From contig NC_065538.1 of the NCBI RefSeq assembly GCF_932294415.1, positions 80,675,834-80,739,833 of the forward strand: 64,000 nt of DNA, read 5' to 3'. This document shows positions 1-10,327 of this stretch, one piece after another. Position numbers and translations under genes: made by a program. This stretch comes from Quercus robur (Eukaryota; Streptophyta; Magnoliopsida; Fagales; Fagaceae). Below the pieces are notes generated by a model, which saw only the letters and a program-made list of their open reading frames with translations, searched no databases and was not told the origin of the DNA. Position 1 is the first letter of the stretch, and each line of letters begins with the position of its first letter.

Positions 1-193
1 TGGTGGACACTCCGGGACGAAAGAAACCAAGTGCAAAGGTTTCTCCTTCAGAGACTAAAAAGTGACCATCTCTGATGGCGTTGCTGATAGTAAGAAACCC
101 ATGAGAGATGTTTTGCGAAGTGCCAAACTGGGAAAAACCAAATAGAAGAAATGTTTGTAGAAATAGAAACCCCTTAGCAAAATATATGATCAT
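1..193 (-). CDS. SRLK 5' end, partial (runs off left edge)
   Basis: The minus strand from 193 gives an open frame of about 64 codons starting MIIYFAKGFLFLQ, a hydrophobic signal-peptide-like stretch. It continues into the start of a bulb-type lectin domain (residues about 44-64, with GETFALGFFRP). It matches the first 60 residues of the complete SRLK at 14102-19224, which starts MIMYFAMVFLLLQ and also has GETFALGFFRP. This copy has about 7 extra residues just before the lectin domain. No stop or frameshift is visible. The rest of exon 1 and the kinase exons lie outside the window, so whether this is a gene or a pseudogene cannot be decided. The expected role is a plasma-membrane receptor kinase. 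Confidence 0.6.
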   Translation of the reverse strand, partial: MIIYFAKGFLFLQTFLLFGFSQFGTSQNISHGFLTISNAIRDGHFLVSEGETFALGFFRPGVST

Positions 194-966
194 GACGAGT
201 AAGGTTGTAGATATGTCTTTTTGCTCACTGGAAATAGAGGTTGAATAGATAAGGTTTGTTAAAGGCTTGATATATGATACAAGGAACGTGATTGACGTTT
301 TTATTCATATTGTAAAATATATATATATATATATATATATTTTTGGTTAACTATGTTATCAAGGTTTCTCCCATCTGTTAACAACTTTTGACCGAGTCAG
401 AAATTTATGTCTCATGGGCCAAGCTATCACCTATAGTTTCGGTTGAGTAATTCCTAAATTTAATGTGTCCACTGTCCACCTACTGCCTCCGATTTCTCTC
501 CAAAAAAAAAAAAAAAAAAAAAAAAAATGGTACGGTCAACGGTGTTCTTTAAAGTATTTATTAAAAATCAATTTCATGAAAGTTTTGATAAGTTTTTTTT
601 TTATGGCAAATAGAAAAAGAATTCTCTCAAAAAGAAAAATTTGTTAAAAAAATCAATTTTTTTTCCTATAAAAGCTTTTTTAAAGTAGTTAATTAACAAA
701 TGTTCTTAGAGTATTTATTAACTTTTTTCTTCTATTAATATATTTATGAAAATGTAAAAAATCTATATATACATATTGTAAATTAAGGTTTTCAATCAAA
801 TTTAAATTCATGGTTAGATTGCTTTAATTGTGATTTGAAAAGAAATTAATGTTTGTGCTTTATTAGTCAATATAATACAGTGTTTGAATTTAATTAAAGA
901 GTATAATATACTACACTTATTGAAGTGCATATAGGTTTTTCCATTTTCTTATTTATGTTAGGGTGT

Positions 967-997
<31 letters not shown>

Positions 998-1113
998 GTT
1001 AATAAACTCTAATTTCAAGACATATCAAATTTTGATTTACATTGTGGGTCAAATTCAGATTCTTCCTCTTATATAGGAGAAATATCATTGATCTAAAAGG
1101 TCATATTTTCAAG
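194..1113. other. A/T-rich intergenic DNA
   Basis: This is upstream sequence of the left-edge SRLK. It holds short TA microsatellites near 319-342 and 975-998, an A-tract near 500-526 and no credible coding frame. The 60-codon frame at 465-647 is largely a lysine run read from the A-tract. Confidence 0.6.
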
Positions 1114-1920
1114 GCGAAATTACACTATTAGTCCTTGAAGTTTATTATATAAGTGCAATTAGTTTCTTAATTAAGTTTTAATTTAGCACAGTTAGTCTCT
1201 CAAATTTTAAAAATGAATGGTATTAGTTCTTCTGTTAACTATTATTGGTAGTGTTGCTTACGTAGTTAATGATATAGTGACCTTGCCTTTTTTTTAATGA
1301 AGTAGCATTTTTTAATGAGAAAAATACAAAAATTATTTTGCACATTAGAAACCCATCCAAAATAAAATCTTAAATCTAACTGGTTCCAAATCGAATTCCC
1401 TCCCTATCTAATTATGTAACGCATCACCTATCCAGTTATAACAAAAGAAATCAACTTGAAATAGTATTTGTGATAGATTTTACCAATATATAAAAGAAAA
1501 TAAATATTTGAACACAATGTCGATGGGAACTGGAACTTTGAAGGTGACAAAAAGAATGTGTTCAAACTGGGGCGTGGTCTACGATCTGGTGCTCAAACCG
1601 TGCAAATCCAGCCAATGATCAGAGGGATGTAGATTTTCTCTTCATTAATATATCAAAAGTGAATGCAACAAAAATTTGAGGTTTCAAAGATTTCAGATTT
1701 TAATTTGGTATTATGCAGTATTTAAATATTTTGGTATTAATAGGTTTCTAAAGTGTAAAATAATTTTTGCAAATTTTTCCATTAAAAAATGTAACATCAT
1801 TAACATAATAACTAATACAGCAAATTTTTAAAACTTTACCGATTAATTGCATTCACCTAAAACTTGACAGACTAATTACACTCATAGGATAAACTTCAGA
1901 AATCACGGTATAATTTCGCC
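1114..1920. mobile_element. MITE with long terminal inverted repeats, Mutator-like
   Basis: The left end reads GGCGAAATTACACTATTAGT and the reverse complement of the right end reads GGCGAAATTATACCGTGATT. The imperfect inverted match extends for over 100 bp. It is flanked by TATTTTCAA (1105-1113) and TATTGTCAA (1921-1929), a 9-bp target duplication with one mismatch, which is the size made by Mutator-type transposases. The interior has no coding frame, so the element is non-autonomous. Superfamily assignment rests on target-duplication length and long inverted repeats only. Confidence 0.75.
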
Positions 1921-2221
1921 TATTGTCAATATGAATCGTAAAAAAGTGCAAATGAAGGATGTAATTAATGGATGTATTAATTACGAGAATTTTTTTTTTT
2001 TTGAGTAAAATAATTATGAGAATCAAATTGCAAAGAACATATACCAAATGTCGGTTTTCCAAAGTTATTAGATTCATTGGATGGAAGTTGAGTGATGCTT
2101 GGGCGTTGGGAGGTCATTAAATCCTATACCCACTAACGTTCCTTTCCATAGTTGAAAGTTCAAATTTTTAGAAAAAGGAAAACCTCTTACAAAACATGCT
2201 TTTCAGATTTCACAAATCTAT

Positions 2222-2363
2222 GGGCCCGTTTGGTAAGGTTATTCTAGTAACGTTGTTTATATTTTTTGGAAATATGTGTGGGTGAAAAAGTGTGTGAAAA
2301 TACGTGTAATATTATTTAAACATTGAAAATTGTTGTTTAAATAACGATAACAAACGGATCCCT
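2222..2363. mobile_element. Short hAT-like MITE
   Basis: The left end GGGCCCGTTTGGTAAGGTTA and the reverse complement of the right end (GGGATCCGTTTGTTATCGTT) form imperfect terminal inverted repeats around a 142-bp non-coding core. The GTTTGG-type end is common in plant hAT MITEs. I could not find a clean 8-bp target duplication, so the borders are approximate. Confidence 0.45.
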
Positions 2364-2393
2364 AAAGTCTAAAGTCTGAGGTAATGTCAACAA

Positions 2394-2443
2394 CGTTGTC
2401 GTGCTACAATGCAAGCACCGTTGTCGTGCTACAATGCAAGCAC
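2394..2443. repeat. 25-bp perfect tandem duplication
   Basis: Two adjacent identical 25-bp units (2394-2418 and 2419-2443) begin CGTTGTCGTGCTACAATGCA. This looks like a recent replication-slippage or unequal-exchange product with no coding context. Confidence 0.9.
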
Positions 2444-2913
2444 CGTGACTGGAGGGTTAAGGTGTCATTCTCCTTATCTTAATCTTAATTATAAGGGTCC
2501 TGATAAGGGGTGACTTTAGTGCAATTTTTATACTTTACTTTCATAAAACAAAAAATATTTTATACTTCATTAAGCAAATTTTGGAATTAGTATGTGGATC
2601 CCTTTCTGTGCTTGTCAAATGACATTAATTTTTTTTTTTTTTTTTGGGAACTATTTCTAGAGTCACAATCTAGCAAAGAAAAACAAGAATGTTTTTCTTT
2701 TAAAAAAATTAATTAATTTCTACCATAGAAGTGAGTTTCTCCCAAACAATAACAATAAAAATAAAACCAATAAAACAAAAGGAATGTGAATATTTACCCT
2801 TTTGCCAATAAAAATGAAGAAGATGATAATGATTTTTTTTGTTTGAGATCTGTTTGTTTCGATGGAAATTCTTGTATAATAATAGTTTTCTGTGTTTTTT
2901 TAATGTTGGTAGT

Positions 2914-3538
2914 TGTACGGCACCTAACATCGAAGTCCATTTGGGCCTTGGGCCATAGATTAATAATATGGGCCAAGGGTCCAACCTCCGCACCACTAAG
3001 GATCCCGTCCCAAGCCCACAATAACTACGAGTCTAAGCTGGGTGTTGTCCGAATACTTGAAAAGCGGATTGTGGGTGCCCCATTCACATACTGCTCGAAA
3101 AATCATCCCCAAACGATATACACATGCTTGGTCATATCGCCATTTGAGTGCTCAGTAGAACCCTAGGAAACTCCGCTGCCGAACACACTTGCTGCAATGG
3201 GAACCATTTCCAAAGCCACTCATACCTAAACATCCACTTAAATTTATCAACATTGGACCTCTCTTTGCACTAGTTAAAAAGATAATGATGATCCCCCCAT
3301 TAACAATGGGCTATAAATAGGAGAAACTAAAGAATGGAAAGGGGATGCAATTTTGTGGGAAGAAAAGAGAGAGAAAAAAAGGGTCTGAAAGGAAGAAACA
3401 TAGAGAAAGAGAGAAAAGTGATCTCATTGAGTCTCTAAGCCTAGAACAACCCAAAGTAGGATATCCAGACCCACTGTACAAATAATTTGTGAGCCCAAGT
3501 AGCGGTTTGGCTCAGCAAACCCATCTTTGGTACGCACA
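2914..3538 (+). repeat. 5' LTR of Tat element 1
   Basis: This 625-bp direct repeat matches 12836-13460. It begins TGTACGGCACCTAACATC and ends GGTACGCACA. A TATA-like CTATAAATAG lies at 3311-3320, about 230 bp before the LTR end, followed by a purine-rich GA tract that is probably transcribed leader. Confidence 0.93.
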
Positions 3539-3539
3539 A

Positions 3540-3556
3540 TTGGTGCCCACCGAGGG
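3540..3556 (+). other. Candidate primer-binding site
   Basis: TTGGTGCCCACCGAGG starts one or two bases after the 5' LTR, the expected place for the tRNA primer site. A TGGTGCCCACC-type sequence is usual for plant gypsy elements, but I did not match it to a particular tRNA. Confidence 0.6.
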
Positions 3557-4152
3557 GCTCTCCTATGACACTATGGTTCTAGAGGGACTTGAGCTCACGA
3601 AAAATGTCTAAAAGGCATTCGGGGAGTCACTCGAAAAGTGGATCTGTAGGATCTTCTCGGGGGTCTAGCTAGTGAGAGCATAGACAGAAGGAACGAGAAG
3701 ATAGGGAGCACGATCGATGAGAAGAAATGTCCGGCATGGGAGAAGGATCGTACCAAACCCAATAAATAGTCTTTAGTGCTACGGAATGTAGGCAGAGGGA
3801 GGAACAAGATGAAGAGCTTGAATGGCTACGCAGACTGGTCAGGGGTTTGGAGCTGGAGGTAAGGGGTAGGCGTCGAAGAAGAGACAGAGACGACCAACAA
3901 TGGGAGGTCGGCAATGGGGGAAATAGATATAGGAAGGGATCTAATTAGTCCAGATCTCAGCTACGATGAAGTCATTCACATTCCAGGGAATCCCATCAGT
4001 ACCGAGACTGTTCATGTTCGCGGGGATCTCGACGACATAGGAACCGGTCTCCCTCCCGAGAGTCAGGGTAGCACCAAGATTGCTCACGTTCTCAGGAGAA
4101 TCAATTTAGGAACTTAATCTCCCTAGAAGAGAGGCGGCCTCGAAATGCCGCC

Positions 4153-4766
4153 ATGGATGCTATGAGTCACGCTTTGCGAAAAGCAGCTCGGTCCCCATTT
4201 TTTGATGAAATCGAGCAGGTCGGAATGCTAGACAGGTTTACCCGCCCACTGTTCAATTGCTACGACGGGAAAACTAATCCAGTAGAGCACGTCAGTCATT
4301 ATATTCAAATGATGTATTTGCATACTCATAATGACGTGCTGATGTGCAAGGTATTTCCTCGAGTCTGGGACCAACTACTTTAAGGTGGTTTAATGGGATA
4401 CGGAAAGGATCCATACATAGTTTTTTCGAGCTAATTCAAAAGTTCGGCGTTCGGTTTGTGACCTGCAGCCAAGTACCTCAGTTGGTAGATGCGCTTTTGT
4501 CTACGAAAATGAGGACGGGAAAGACCCTCCGTAGTTATGCCAGCCAGTATTGGGAGTTATATAATGAGATAGGTGAGGATAACAAAAAAGTTGTAGCAAG
4601 CACTTTTAGGATAGGATTGCCCGAGGATTTCGGGCTACGAGAATCGTTGACCAAGAAGCCTCCCAAAGGCATGAGGCAGCTTATGAGATGCATTAAGGAA
4701 TATAAACGATTAGAGGGTGATCGGCTACAAAGCAAAGGCAAAGCACCAATGATAAATCGTCCCTAG
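4153..4766 (+). pseudogene. gag of Tat element 1, frameshifted
   Basis: Two overlapping frames (4153-4383 and 4344-4766) together cover a retrotransposon gag capsid domain. The first has MLDRFTRPLFNCYDGKTNP and VSHYIQMMYLHTHND. The second has TLRWFNGIRKGSI, then SQVPQLVDALLSTKMRTG, LRSYASQYWELYNEI and FRIGLPEDFGLRESL. Frames change near 4380, so the copy is frameshifted. A small upstream frame at 3914-4117 may be part of the same gag N-terminus. In an active element gag forms the particle that packages the RNA. A 27-G run follows immediately downstream, in the linker before the protease. Confidence 0.8.
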
Positions 4767-4791
4767 CAAATTGGTTTTCCGTTCAGATCTC

Positions 4792-4825
4792 GGGGGGGGG
4801 GGGGGGGGGGGGGGGGGGAGGGGGG
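4792..4825 (+). repeat. 27-base G homopolymer
   Basis: Positions 4792-4818 are 27 consecutive G, then A and six more G. Such a run is rare in plant DNA. It may be a real slippage tract or a sequencing or assembly artefact, and it would frameshift any gag-pol read-through. Confidence 0.9.
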
Positions 4826-4931
4826 TTCTGACGATTCAAGAGCCGACTGCACAAATGGGGGAAGTGAAAGTGACGTTTAAGTAATCGGTACACAAGATTA
4901 TTGATCGGATCAAACACGAGTCATATTTTCG

Positions 4932-5876
4932 ATGGCCGAACAAGATGGGAAGGGACTCATCCAGAAGGAATCAGAAGCTACACTGCACTTGTCATCAGGA
5001 CAAAGGTCATACTACCGAACAGTGTTGAGTGTTGAAGGATCACCTCAGGCAACTAGTCAAAGCTGGGCATTTAAAGTATTTCGTGTTGGACTCGGGGTCA
5101 AAGTCGTGGGGCAAGATACTCGGCAAAAGGGGAACCCTCTCCCACCCCCTGTAGGGGTGATTGAAGTTATCCATTCTACCCTGGAAAAGCTCATTGTAGG
5201 AAGAAGGAAAGGAGTGTTGACAGTAGCACCAGTAGAGGGTAACCCGGATGAACAGTCGCCGGGTAAGAAGATGAAGTTTTCATGGAAGTCTATCACATTC
5301 GATGATGACGATTTAGAGGGGACGATTCAACCACATGATGATGTGTTAGTTATCATGGCCTGGATAAGTGGCTTCTTAGAAAAAGGGTAATGGTAGACCA
5401 AGGAAGCGGGGCTAACGTAATGTACTCGGATCTGTTCAGGGGACTTAGACTGAGGAAAGAAGACCTGATGAAGCACACTTCGCCCTTGGTTGGGTTCGAT
5501 GATAAAGTAGTGATACCTGAAGGGCAAATTTCACGTCCCGTGATTATGGGAGGGAAGGAGGTGGTAGTGACATTTACAATAGTAACTTCATTTTCCCTGT
5601 ATACAGCCATCCTAGGGAGACCATGGATCCATTTAATGGGGGCTGTCTCGTCTACCCTGTATGTGAAGATCAAGTTTCCAACCGAGCAGGGTGTCACCGT
5701 GATAAGGGGAGACCAGCAAGCGGCTAGACAGTGTCTTATTGCTGTAGTTAATTGGAAGCGGGGGAATCAAGTCAATCAAGGAGAAACAATCGAACAATTA
5801 GTGAGAGACAAGGGGACTAGGCAGTCCGAACAAGAGCAGGTTGGGCAGGAAGATGCATCTCGGAAGGTCCCTTTAT
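4932..5876 (+). pseudogene. Protease region of Tat element 1
   Basis: The frames 4932-5390 and 5390-5878 hold the gag-protease linker and a retropepsin-like aspartic protease. The catalytic loop appears as VDQGSGANVMY (5392-5424), close to the family's D-x-G-S pattern. Further on, AILGRPWIH (about 5608-5634) matches the conserved ILGRPW block. A stop falls exactly between the frames at 5388-5390, so the polyprotein is broken just before the active site. In a live element this enzyme cuts the gag-pol polyprotein. Confidence 0.78.
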
Positions 5877-5902
5877 AGCAATCACAAGGGCCCCGAGAAG
5901 GA

Positions 5903-6790
5903 ATGGGGGCTTGCTACGCCGAGGAGCTAGTGAAGGTAAAGATATTACCAGACACTAATAAATATTTTCAGGTTGGAGCGAGCATGAATAATGAGGAAAG
6001 GATTCAAGTATTGCTATTTTTGACTCAAAACATAGATGTATTCGCTTGTGACCCCTACGAAGTTCCCGGGGTTGATCCTGGGTTTATCGTCCACAAGCTT
6101 AATGTAGATCCCTCATATCCCCCGAAGAAGCAGAAGCCGAGAAGATCAACCAAAGACCATGTTGAGGCAGTAAGGCAAGAGATAGAGAAGTTGAAGAAGG
6201 CCGAAGCGATAAAGGAGACCTTCTTCCACGAGTGGCTGGCAAATTTCGTGGTCGTCAAGAAGAAAAACCGCAAATGGAGGGTTTGTGTGGATTTCACGGA
6301 CTTGAACCGAGCATGCCCGAAGGACCCGTTTCCCATGCCAAAAATTGATCAATTAGTGGATGCTACTTACGGGCACCCGAGGATGAGTTTCCTGGATGCC
6401 TTTCAAGGTACCATCAGATTGCCCTAGCTGTCGAAGACCAGGAGAAAATGGTATTCATATCCCCCGATGCTAATTATCATTACACCGTGATGCCCTTTGG
6501 GCTAAAGAATGTCGGGGGCGACATACCAGCGGATGATGACGAGGATGTTTCGGGATAAAATTAGGCATTCGGTTGAAGTGTATATTGACGACATGGTGGT
6601 GAAGAGCAAGCAAGAGGCACGGCATGTAGAGGATCTTTAGGGGGTGTTTGAAATACTGCGAAAACATAAATTGCGCCTTAACGCGGAAAAATGTTCCTTT
6701 AGAGTGGGGGTTGGTAAATTTTTGGGGTACTTGATCACCAACCACGGGATAGAGGTTAATCCTGACCAAATAGAGGTCGTGAAGCGTCTC
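5903..6790 (+). pseudogene. Reverse transcriptase of Tat element 1
   Basis: The 5903-6427 frame has HKLNVDPSYPPKKQKPRR, then NFVVVKKKNRKWRVCVDFTD, LNRACPKDPFPMPKID and SFLDAFQG. It then shifts frame within the GYHQIAL motif, giving a stop at 6425. The catalytic YIDDM box is readable near 6580-6595 in another frame, followed by VVKSKQEARH and an in-frame TAG near 6638. The thumb region resumes from 6644 (LRLNAEKCSFRVGVGKFLGY). The enzyme is recognisable but inactive in this copy. Confidence 0.85.
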
Positions 6791-7400
6791 AGGTTGCCGA
6801 GCAATCTGAAAGAAGTACAGGTGTTGATTGGGATGTTGACCGCTCTTAATCGGTTCATTTCAAAATTCTCAGATCGCTGTCATCCATTTTATCAGCTTTT
6901 AAAGAAGTGGAAGGGATTTCAATGGGATGATGAATGTGAAAAGGCTTTCCAGGAACTCAAGGAATACTTAACGTGGGCACCGATGTTAACTGCATCAGAG
7001 CCCGGAGAAGAGCTGTTTATGTACCTCTCGATATTCGACCATGCTGTAAGTGCCGTGCTTTTAAGAGACCGGGGAGTACAACAACCCGTGTATTATATCA
7101 GGAAGACCCTAGTCGACGCAGAGACCAGATATTTTCCTTTAGAGAAATTGGTGTTAGACCCAGTACATGCCACCAGGAAGTTGCCTTAGTACTTTCAGGC
7201 TCATACCGTGTATGTGTTGACCGAATACCCACTACAGTCATTATTGAAAAGATCTGATTTCACGGGGCGAATAGCTAAGTGGGGGACACAGCTCGGGGCA
7301 TTCAACGTAAGGTATAAGCCAAGAAATTTAGTAAAAGGGCAGGTATTAGCTAATTTTGTGGCGGAATTCTCTCCTAAAGGGGAAATGGTCTGTCAGTTGG
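6791..7400 (+). pseudogene. RNase H (first) of Tat element 1
   Basis: After the RT connection the frame 6644-7189 gives KAFQELKEYLTWAPMLT, LFMYLSIFDHAVSAVLLRDR and a YFPLEKLVL block. This is the usual layout of Ty3/gypsy RNase H. A TAG at 7187-7189 interrupts it where the family has a tyrosine-rich YFQAH stretch. The domain continues at 7208-7400 with LTEYPLQSLLKRSDFTGRIA. This is the standard RNase H that follows RT in gypsy polyproteins. Confidence 0.8.
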
Positions 7401-7811
7401 AACATCGCTCATGGAAGGTACATGTGGACGGTGCTTCTAGCGCCAAAGGAGTCGAAGCCGGGATCATCATAATTACCCTGAAGGGTATTCTCTTGGAGCA
7501 TTCATTCAGGTTGGGGGTTTAACGCCTCCAACAACGAGACAAAGTATGAAGCTTTGCTTGCAGGATTGAGAATAGTCTCAAGGTTAGAAGCCCGGGATGT
7601 GGAAATTTATTCGGATTCATAGCTCATGGTTAACCAGGTGCAGGGAAGTTTTAAGACTCAAGATCTTCGGATGAAAGCGTACTTAGAATTGGTAAAGCAA
7701 ACCATAAGTAACTTTTGTACGGTGAAGGTGATCCAAGTGGCCCGAGCACAAAAGAAGCATGTCAAATCCCTCGCCACACTGGCATTGTCAATTGCTGAGG
7801 AGATTCCCTGA
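7401..7811 (+). pseudogene. Second (additional) RNase H of Tat element 1
   Basis: The stretch starts SWKVHVDGASSAKGVEAGI, and VDGA-x-S is the typical first block of RNase H. The next blocks occur in another frame after about 7515: [20 protein letters not shown] and VEIYSDS, then a TAG at 7620-7622. LMVNQVQGSFK and YLELVKQ follow at 7626-7811. Two successive RNase H domains in one pol mark the Tat lineage of plant gypsy elements. Frameshifts and stops make this copy inactive. Confidence 0.82.
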
Positions 7812-7929
7812 TTAATCAAAGTGGAACTTATCCCCAAGCCTAGCATTAAAGTGGCGGGAGATGAGGGGGCTGCAAGGGTCGAAGTCACAACACTTGAACC
7901 GAGCTGGATGAATCCCATCATTGACTTCT

Positions 7930-9140
7930 TAACCGACAACTGAGTCCGGGACGATGAGAAGGAAGCCAACAAGATCTGCAGGGTAGCTGCCCGTTATTGG
8001 TTGTCCAAAGACTGGAAGCTCTATCGCAGGTCATTCGGGGGACCGTATCTTTTATGCTTACACCTAGAGAAAGTAGGCCAACTCTTGGTCGAGCCGTATG
8101 AAGGGGTATGCGGCAGCCACGTAGAAGGACGATCATTGGTGCACCGGGCAATGACTTAAGGATTCTGGTGGCCCCAAATGCAGAAGGACGCCACAGAATA
8201 CGTTTGAAAGTGTGAGCAATGTCAGAAGCATGACCCTCTAATTCACCAACCTGCTGGCCATTTGAACCCGATTAGTAGTCCTTGGCCTTTTGCATAATGG
8301 GGGCTGGATATCCTTGGACCATTTCCCCGAGCACCGGGCAATCTAAGATTAGTTTTGGTCCATAGATTATTTCACCAAATGGGTGGAGGCGAAGGCTCTG
8401 GCTAATATCTGAGATGTGGATGTGAAGAAATTCGTATGGAAGAATATAATCACCCGGTTTGGGGTGCCGGACTCCCTTATATCGGATAATGGACTGCAAT
8501 TCGACAACCAAGCTTTCCGCGAATTTTGCAGCAACCTTAGTATCAGGAACATATATTCCTCTCCAGCGTACCCCCAAGGTAATAGCCAGGTCGAGGCCGT
8601 GAACAAGGTAATCATGAATGGCTTCAAGAGAAGACTGGAAGGTGCAAAGGGTAACTAGGCCGAGGAATTACCCAATGTTTTGTGGGCATACCGGACAACT
8701 CCTCGGAGGTCTACAGAGGAGACCCCATTCTCTCTCATGTATAGGGCGGAGGCCGTGATACAAGCCGAGGTTAATTTGTGTAGCACATGAGTTTCAGAGT
8801 TCAACACGTCCCAAAATGACGGTCAGCTGATGGAGCATCTTGATTTACTTGAAGAATACCGAGACACAGCGACTATATGACTAGCTGAGTATCAGCAAAA
8901 GCTTGCCCAGCGTTATAACCAAGATGTAAGGGTAAGGGAATTCAATGCCGGAGACCTGGTACTAAGGAAGGCAGTAGGAAGCATGTGAGATACAAACGTC
9001 GGGAAGCTTGCCCAAACTTTGTGAGGACCATACAGAATTACAGCCATTGCAAGTATAGGAGCGTACTATCTAGAAGACATGAACGAGATACCGTTGCTCC
9101 AGCCTTGGAATGCTTATAATCTTAAGAAGTTTTATCAATG
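7930..9140 (+). pseudogene. Integrase of Tat element 1
   Basis: Several frames together show the integrase order. An HHCC zinc finger is near 8090-8230 (CGSHVEGRSLVHRAM, GFWWPQMQKDATEYV and CEQCQKHD). A DDE core follows, with WGLDILGPFPRAP-like residues near 8300 and ITRFGVPDSLISDNGLQFD at 8453-8509, then SPAYPQGNSQVEAVNKVI at 8560-8613. [18 protein letters not shown] is near 8690-8740, and the C-terminal NAGDLVLRKA-type end is near 8945-8970. Many stops (for example 8156-8158 and 8656-8658) disable it. An intact integrase would insert the cDNA into the genome. Confidence 0.85.
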
Positions 9141-9290
9141 ACCGTTCGTGCATGGAAAAATGTACTTTGTACTAACTGATATGATAACGATGTAACTAGT
9201 TCGTGCAGGCCCAACCAACTCTATTTATTTAAGTACATCTAGTTGATAAACACAGAGGAAGGTGAAGAGCTTCAAGCAATTAGTTTATTT

Positions 9291-9654
9291 CTAAGGACAG
9301 AAGCCTGCTTCTCGGTTTAATCCCTATCACTGAGTAGGTGGAAACCTTATTCAAAATTCCCTAAGGACAGAAGCCTGCTTCTCAGTTCGACCCCTATCAC
9401 CGAGCAGGTGGAAATCTTATTCAAAAATTCCTAAGAACAGAAGCTTACTTCTCGGTTCGATCCCTATCACCGAGCAAGTAGAAACCTTATTCAAAATTCT
9501 CTAAGAACAGAAGCCTACTTCTTAGTTCGATCCCTATCACCGAGTAGGTGGAAACCTTATTCAAAAATTTCTAAGAACTGAAGCCTGCTTCTCGATTTGA
9601 TCCCTATCACCGAGTAGGTGGAAACCTTATTCAAAAATTTCTAAGGATAGAAGT
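9291..9654 (+). repeat. 70-bp tandem array, five units
   Basis: Five successive units of exactly 70 bp start at 9291, 9361, 9431, 9501 and 9571, each beginning CTAAGRACWGAAGCYTRCTT. A partial sixth starts at 9641. Each unit contains CTCGGTTCGATCCCTATCAC followed by CGAG, a short self-complementary CTCGG/CCGAG stem. The array lies between integrase and the antisense gene. This part of Tat elements is known for hypervariable tandem repeats that can seed satellites. Confidence 0.93.
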
Positions 9655-10327
9655 ATTACAAAAGAAAATATTATATTCCAGGGCGGAAACATGCCCTGTT
9701 CATTAGTGAAACATGCATGCACAGAGACTCCGAAGTATTACAAAGAGGTTAGAATATAAATGCATAGTCATAACAATGATTAAGGCAATTGGCCGGCAAA
9801 TAAACCTTAGCCAAAATCAAGCATGAAAAATCAATTACTTCGTCACCAAAACCCAGTGACATTAAGTTTAAAACCAGAAATTGAATAACTATTTGGTAAA
9901 AACCAAAAATTAACTGTTTAGTCGCCACAGCCCAGCGACATGGGCAAACCAACTCAAAGTAAAAGTCACTAAATAGAAGCAAATAGGGAATAAAGTAAAA
10001 ACAAGTTCGGTAATTAAGAAGTAAGATCCACGGGCTGCGTCTCAGATGCCATCTCGATAGACTGGTGCTTGGATACAGAGGGCTGGAGATGAACATTTTC
10101 ACTGGAAAGGCCGTCAATAGGGGGGTTTCTGGTGGCTTATGTCCCTATCATTTCCACATGAGCGTCAATCTGCTCCACCAGCTCCCTCAAATTGTCCTTC
10201 TCTTCCTCATCATTTGGCCCTACAGGGTTCTACATGACTGGGGTAGGGTCTGGAAAGGGAATCTGGCTACCCTAAGAGGGGAGTCCTCAAGCACCCTTAA
10301 GGCCTATAGGGCAGCCATCCAGCCCTT

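Larger units (their letters stand above)
1921..2913. other. Intergenic DNA with small repeats
   Basis: Between the MITE and the Tat element there is no recognisable gene. It contains a small MITE-like segment at 2222-2363 and a 25-bp tandem duplication at 2394-2443, both listed separately. There is also a T-tract near 2628-2645. The reading frames around 2786-3166 are shadows over the LTR boundary. Confidence 0.5.

Noticed and set aside
465-647. 60-codon frame with poly-lysine
   Set aside because: It reads an A-homopolymer and A/T-rich DNA; no domain, and none of the neighbouring copies has it.
9291-9654. Regular repeat array considered as CRISPR-like
   Set aside because: Units are contiguous 70-bp tandem copies without unique spacers, inside a plant retrotransposon.
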